From NCBI RefSeq assembly GCF_027533625.1, contig NZ_JAQAGZ010000022.1, positions 102,000 through 165,999 of the forward strand: a stretch of 64,000 bases of DNA. The letters run 5' to 3'. Positions within the stretch are counted from its first letter, which is position 1, and each line of letters starts with the position of its first letter. Positions 61,387 to 64,000 of this stretch are shown here, piece after piece. The notes below the pieces were generated by a model that was given only the letters and a program-made list of their open reading frames with translations, had not been told where the DNA came from and did not search any database. The translations under genes were made by a program, and so were the position numbers. The DNA comes from Paenibacillus gyeongsangnamensis (GTDB lineage: Bacteria; Bacillota; Bacilli; Paenibacillales; NBRC-103111).

Positions 61387-61538
61387 GCGGTCCTAACGCT
61401 CCAAAGGGAATAGGGTGAATTCATTGGAGAAATAGAAAGAAGCTCTTGAACGTATACTAAAATATGCCTTGGAAATGGAAAAAGAGAAGCACTTTAAGGA
61501 ACCATCTGCAATGAGGCTTATAAGGGGTAGTACCACAT
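61387..61538. other. Short gap without gene
   Basis: One weak frame (KEALERILKYALEMEKEKHF) with a stop early; probably a broken coiled-coil gene. Confidence 0.35.
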
Positions 61539-61653
61539 GCCCATCAAGCTAAAATTTTTGAATACCCCCAAAACGAAAAAAAGCTATCCTTTATTTACAA
61601 AAAGAATAGCTTTTTTTCGTTTTTGGGATGTATTAATTTCTTAGCTTGATGGC
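61539..61653. repeat. 115-bp hairpin MITE-like element
   Basis: Almost the whole length folds on itself: CCATCAAGCTAA (61541-61552) with TTAGCTTGATGG (61641-61652), then AAAACGAAAAAAAGCTAT with ATAGCTTTTTTTCGTTTT toward a 15-nt loop. Non-coding. Ends and size are typical of a non-autonomous transposon remnant. Also functions as a bidirectional terminator candidate through its inner T run. Confidence 0.75.
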
Positions 61654-61757
61654 TATGGGTCTCTTCCCCTCAATGACTTAATCCTTAAGTGGACGCTAAA
61701 AAGAACAATGATAGTTTCTATAAAAGGTAATTATGAAAATGATTCAAATATAATATT

Positions 61758-62318
61758 TTACCTTTTTATACACCATTCGTATTCAAACCCATCTTCTGTT
61801 TCCCTGTCACCATAGTCGCAACCAGCATTGTTCCACATATTTTGGCAGGCATCATCACCGACACAAGTACAGAAACCATCTTCAGTGCAGGTATAGCTGT
61901 CATTTCCTGGATTTTCTGATGTTGGTCCTGCATCTGTAGGTCCCGATGTTGGTCCTGCGTTTGTAGGTCCTGATGTTGGTCCTGCATCTGGTGTTGGTCC
62001 TGCATCTGGTATTGGTTCAACTGGTCCGCACATTCCGGGTATTTCGCAGATTCCAGGTCCGTCTGATGGTTCTGGTTCACACATTCCAGGTTCATCTGGT
62101 GTTGGTATTGGTGTAGGTTCGGCTGTTCCACCCATTCCACCTCCTCCGGTATCATGACCTGTAGTGCCTTCGCTGCCTCCAGTACCTCCACCACCTTCGG
62201 AACCCGGACCGCCGGAACCCGAACCTTCAGGATCCGGACAGCCGCCTTCACCGCCGCCACCTTCACCGTCGCCACCCTCACACGTTTCGTTGTTACAAAT
62301 CGCATATCTTACCGTCAA
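61758..62318 (-). CDS. Low-complexity Gly/Pro/Cys-rich repetitive protein
   Basis: 186 aa. Three parts: an N-terminal Gly/Glu-rich zone (GGDGEGGGGEGGCPD), a Pro/Thr/Ala repeat zone with DAGPTSGPTNAGPTSGPTDA, and a C-terminal part with regularly spaced Cys (CTEDGFCTCVGDDACQNMWN). The start is TTG 62318 with no ribosome site; the frame upstream is open only 10 codons. No signal peptide. It may be a cell-surface or exported protein missing its N-terminus, or low-complexity sequence that happens to stay open. No family recognised. Confidence 0.4.
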   Translation of the reverse strand: MTVRYAICNNETCEGGDGEGGGGEGGCPDPEGSGSGGPGSEGGGGTGGSEGTTGHDTGGGGMGGTAEPTPIPTPDEPGMCEPEPSDGPGICEIPGMCGPVEPIPDAGPTPDAGPTSGPTNAGPTSGPTDAGPTSENPGNDSYTCTEDGFCTCVGDDACQNMWNNAGCDYGDRETEDGFEYEWCIKR

Positions 62319-62911
62319 GCGTTTTTGCTGGATATAAAGAAAGGAGAGTTAAATAAGGTGCAAGGGTGAATCGAATGATCATCAATTATATTGGGAAAAA
62401 ACTGCGGTCTGTGTTATATGGCGATATATTACTTTAAGAAAGGAACAGACTGAAATTGAGAAAATCGATTTTACCTTTGACCAAGAAAAATTTGAAGAAA
62501 TGCTTCGGCTTGGAGGTATTGCAACCCTCTGATAGTCATTGGAGATCATGTCATCCATTCATTTGATCGCAAAAAATTGATCATGCTTTGGAGAATTGGA
62601 TTGTTTCGTTAGGGTGGACGTCGCCGCTGGTATATATTCATTTACACGGTGCGTCCGTGATCTTACTACCAGCCTCGATATTGTCCTTGAGCGGCGGACT
62701 AGTTCGGGCCGTGATGGGGTCAGCAGGGAGAAAATTAGTTTGCCATGTAAGAGGAATCTGAGCGAATGGGATTAGAGAATGTTTAAAAAAAGTTAATAAA
62801 TCATCTGTAAAGTATTTTACAGAACAGTTCAATATAAAAAGCTAAGATTGAAATGTAAGAACAGTACTTTTTTGCTGGATTACAAAAATAGATAGAGAGG
62901 AGGACAAATCA
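62319..62911. other. Gap with degenerate frames
   Basis: A plus frame near 62450-62530 (KSILPLTKKNLKKCFGLEVL) and others are broken. GGAGGAC just before 62912 belongs to the next gene. Confidence 0.35.
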
Positions 62912-63352
62912 ATGGAGAAATTGAATTGGGGCCGTGCGATTTTGGCCGGAGTAGTGGGTACCATCCTGTTCAATATTGTGATGTATATCGATATAGCAGT
63001 AACTGGTGTTCCTGCAGACATTCCCGCCCTATTAGGAACTAAACTGATCGGCGAGGGAAGCGGAGCTTTATTCGTAGGCCATTTGGTTCATTTGCTCAAC
63101 GGTATCGTTCTGGCTATCATTTTTTTTGCTATGAGCCCACATATGCCTGGAAGAAACAATATCATCAAAGGTGTTCTGTTTGCTATCGCTGAACTCATCG
63201 CGGGAGTTTGGTTGTTCATGCTTCCCATCATGGGAGCTGGCATCATGGGTCTTGGTCTGGCCAAAGCCATCCCCGTGATTACGCTTCTACGCCATTTAGC
63301 ATACGGCATTGGGATCGGATTGATTTATCGTGATTCTAAAAAAGTAAACTAA
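62912..63352 (+). CDS. DUF6789-like four-helix membrane protein
   Basis: 146 aa, four hydrophobic segments (GRAILAGVVGTILFNIVMYI, LFVGHLVHLLNGIVLAIIFF, GVLFAIAELIAGVWLFMLPI, LRHLAYGIGIGLIYRD). Reads like small membrane proteins of unknown function with conserved H-L-x-H and L-R-H-L-A-Y-G. GAGAGGAGG precedes ATG 62912. Function unknown. Confidence 0.7.
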   Translation: MEKLNWGRAILAGVVGTILFNIVMYIDIAVTGVPADIPALLGTKLIGEGSGALFVGHLVHLLNGIVLAIIFFAMSPHMPGRNNIIKGVLFAIAELIAGVWLFMLPIMGAGIMGLGLAKAIPVITLLRHLAYGIGIGLIYRDSKKVN

Positions 63353-63369
63353 AGAAACCCAGAAGCCTA

Positions 63370-63711
63370 AAATCGCGATTTTGGTACATGCCTCATAATC
63401 AGAACTTGGACGAGCTTTACATTCGCTTTTATATGCACAGGAATTGAATGAAGCCAGTCATCAGGTAAGGTCATAATTTTGACGGTGCCGGTACGGGGTA
63501 TGGGTGAAATATTTTGAGACCAAGCCAAGTAACTACAATCCGCAGTACAAAGCTTTCAAAAACCTTAGTACATCGCAGGGGTCTGCAAATATTGTGCTGG
63601 TGCATTTGGTGTTAATCAGGAAGTGATGGCCTCCGGACTAAAGGGGAGAGCAATAGACATCCGAATGTTGCTCATTTAGTGGCGGACGATTATCAAATTA
63701 ATACACTGTAA
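63370..63711 (+). pseudogene. DsrE-family protein, decayed paralogue
   Basis: Pieces in three frames match the DsrE gene at 25052: KIAILVHA near 63371, DGAGTG then VWVKYFETKPSNYNPQYKAF near 63485-63560, CKYCAGAFGVNQEVMASGLK near 63585 (with the Cys pair) and LIHCK at the end. At least two frameshifts and stops. The intact copy lies 38 kb to the left. Confidence 0.78.
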
Positions 63712-63723
63712 AGTAATTCTATA

Positions 63724-63771
63724 AAAGATCGCAAAGCCTGATGTTCAAACCATTCAGGACTTGCGATCTTT
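63724..63771 (+). terminator. Terminator-like stem-loop
   Basis: AAAGATCGCAA (63724-63734) pairs with TTGCGATCTTT (63761-63771), with a CCTGA/TCAGG inner stem. Confidence 0.7.
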
Positions 63772-63790
63772 GTAATATATTATTTTTTGA

Positions 63791-64000
63791 TTATCCAACT
63801 AGCTCAGGATAGGTAATCGTCGTAGTTGAAAGGCAACAATGAACCAGCCGATTAAATAATTCACTCTTGATCTCGCGGCGGTTAAACCGATAACAAAACT
63901 CATCAAGATAGGATTGCAGATGCTTTGAGTCTAGGCCGTGATAAGTTCCACCAATAAAAGCCTTCGCATTAGAAATGATCGTGTGAAGCCATTTCAGATG
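63791..64000 (-). mobile_element. IS1595/ISXO2-like transposase, C-terminal part (runs off the window)
   Basis: On the minus strand from the right edge: HLKWLHTIISNAKAFIGGTY then HGLDSKHLQSYLDEFCYRFN and RREIKSELFNRLV, the C-terminal end of ISXO2-type DDE transposases (IS1595 family). The start is beyond 64000. Stop at 63791-63793. This shows that insertion elements are active in the region and that the accessory zone continues to the right. Confidence 0.85.

Noticed and set aside
61766..62305. Alternative Val/Gln-rich frame overlapping the repetitive Gly/Pro protein
   Set aside because: It is the +1 shadow of a tandem repeat and has no ribosome binding site; the Cys-spaced frame looks more protein-like.
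1..64000. tRNA or rRNA genes
   Set aside because: No cloverleaf-like T-loop or rRNA core sequence was noticed by eye; a covariance search would be needed to exclude them fully.

Overview
The window looks like the chromosome of an endospore-forming, low-to-mid GC Bacillota, most likely Paenibacillaceae (Paenibacillus or a close relative). The support is strong GGAGG-type ribosome binding sites with frequent GTG/TTG starts, a Bacillus-type delta-5 desaturase, a conserved yerC / chelatase / dagK / rlmCD block, a Spo0E-like phosphatase, a CotD-like spore coat remnant and a KatA-type clade catalase. Nothing was searched against a database; names rest on recognised motifs.

Layout. 1-7 kb: two sugar-type ABC permeases (the first cut by the window edge) with an endonuclease/exonuclease/phosphatase-fold enzyme, then after a terminator two Gfo/Idh/MocA dehydrogenases translationally coupled to a large Ig-domain metallophosphoesterase. 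7.4-17 kb: core-like genes: desaturase, GNAT, YdjM-like membrane protein, divergent AraC/ThuA pair, glycine-rich protein, YerC, CbiX-like chelatase, diacylglycerol kinase and the 23S rRNA methyltransferase RlmCD. A palindromic intergenic element occurs twice here, one copy with an insertion in its loop.

17-31 kb is a lower-GC accessory zone. It starts with a frameshifted phage-type integrase beside rlmCD and a serine recombinase next to IS21-like end repeats, then a small copper-type set (PepSY-associated helix, lipoprotein, YcnI, Met-rich membrane protein), a diguanylate cyclase, a Spo0E-like gene missed by length cut-offs, a GntR/DsrE divergent pair, a split membrane gene, a LysR/MFS divergent pair and a universal stress protein. 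A two-part repeat (GC-rich hairpin plus a CACAAAATC/GATTTTATACATATGTC inverted repeat) recurs immediately 3' of many genes, always in the gene's own orientation.

31-48 kb is a patchwork of intact oxidative-stress genes (LLM monooxygenase with flavin reductase, HxlR, TetR with twin operators, catalase, FAD oxidoreductase, Asp-box propeller) and many broken genes: hxlR, isochorismatase, quinone reductase with a 7-bp duplication, IS66, response regulator, MFS, and two genes fused head-to-head at a breakpoint. Several breaks coincide with repeat-element ends, including a roughly 190-bp element and a 47-bp inverted pair.

48.4-60.7 kb is a self-contained catabolic island flanked by inverted IS21-like end repeats: a GntR/FCD regulator, a PuuE-type deacetylase/amidohydrolase, a ribose-type ABC importer (binding protein, double ATPase, permease), a decayed cupin gene, a class III CoA-transferase, a CitE-like lyase, an asparaginase-family amidohydrolase, a TSUP exporter and an AllC-type M20 amidohydrolase. 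Together they suggest import of a cyclic ureide, amide or similar N-containing compound, hydrolytic removal of nitrogen, CoA activation of the remaining hydroxy acid and retro-aldol cleavage. I do not recognise this combination as a described pathway. 60.7-64 kb holds small or degenerate genes, a 115-bp hairpin MITE, a DsrE pseudogene and the end of an IS1595/ISXO2-type transposase.
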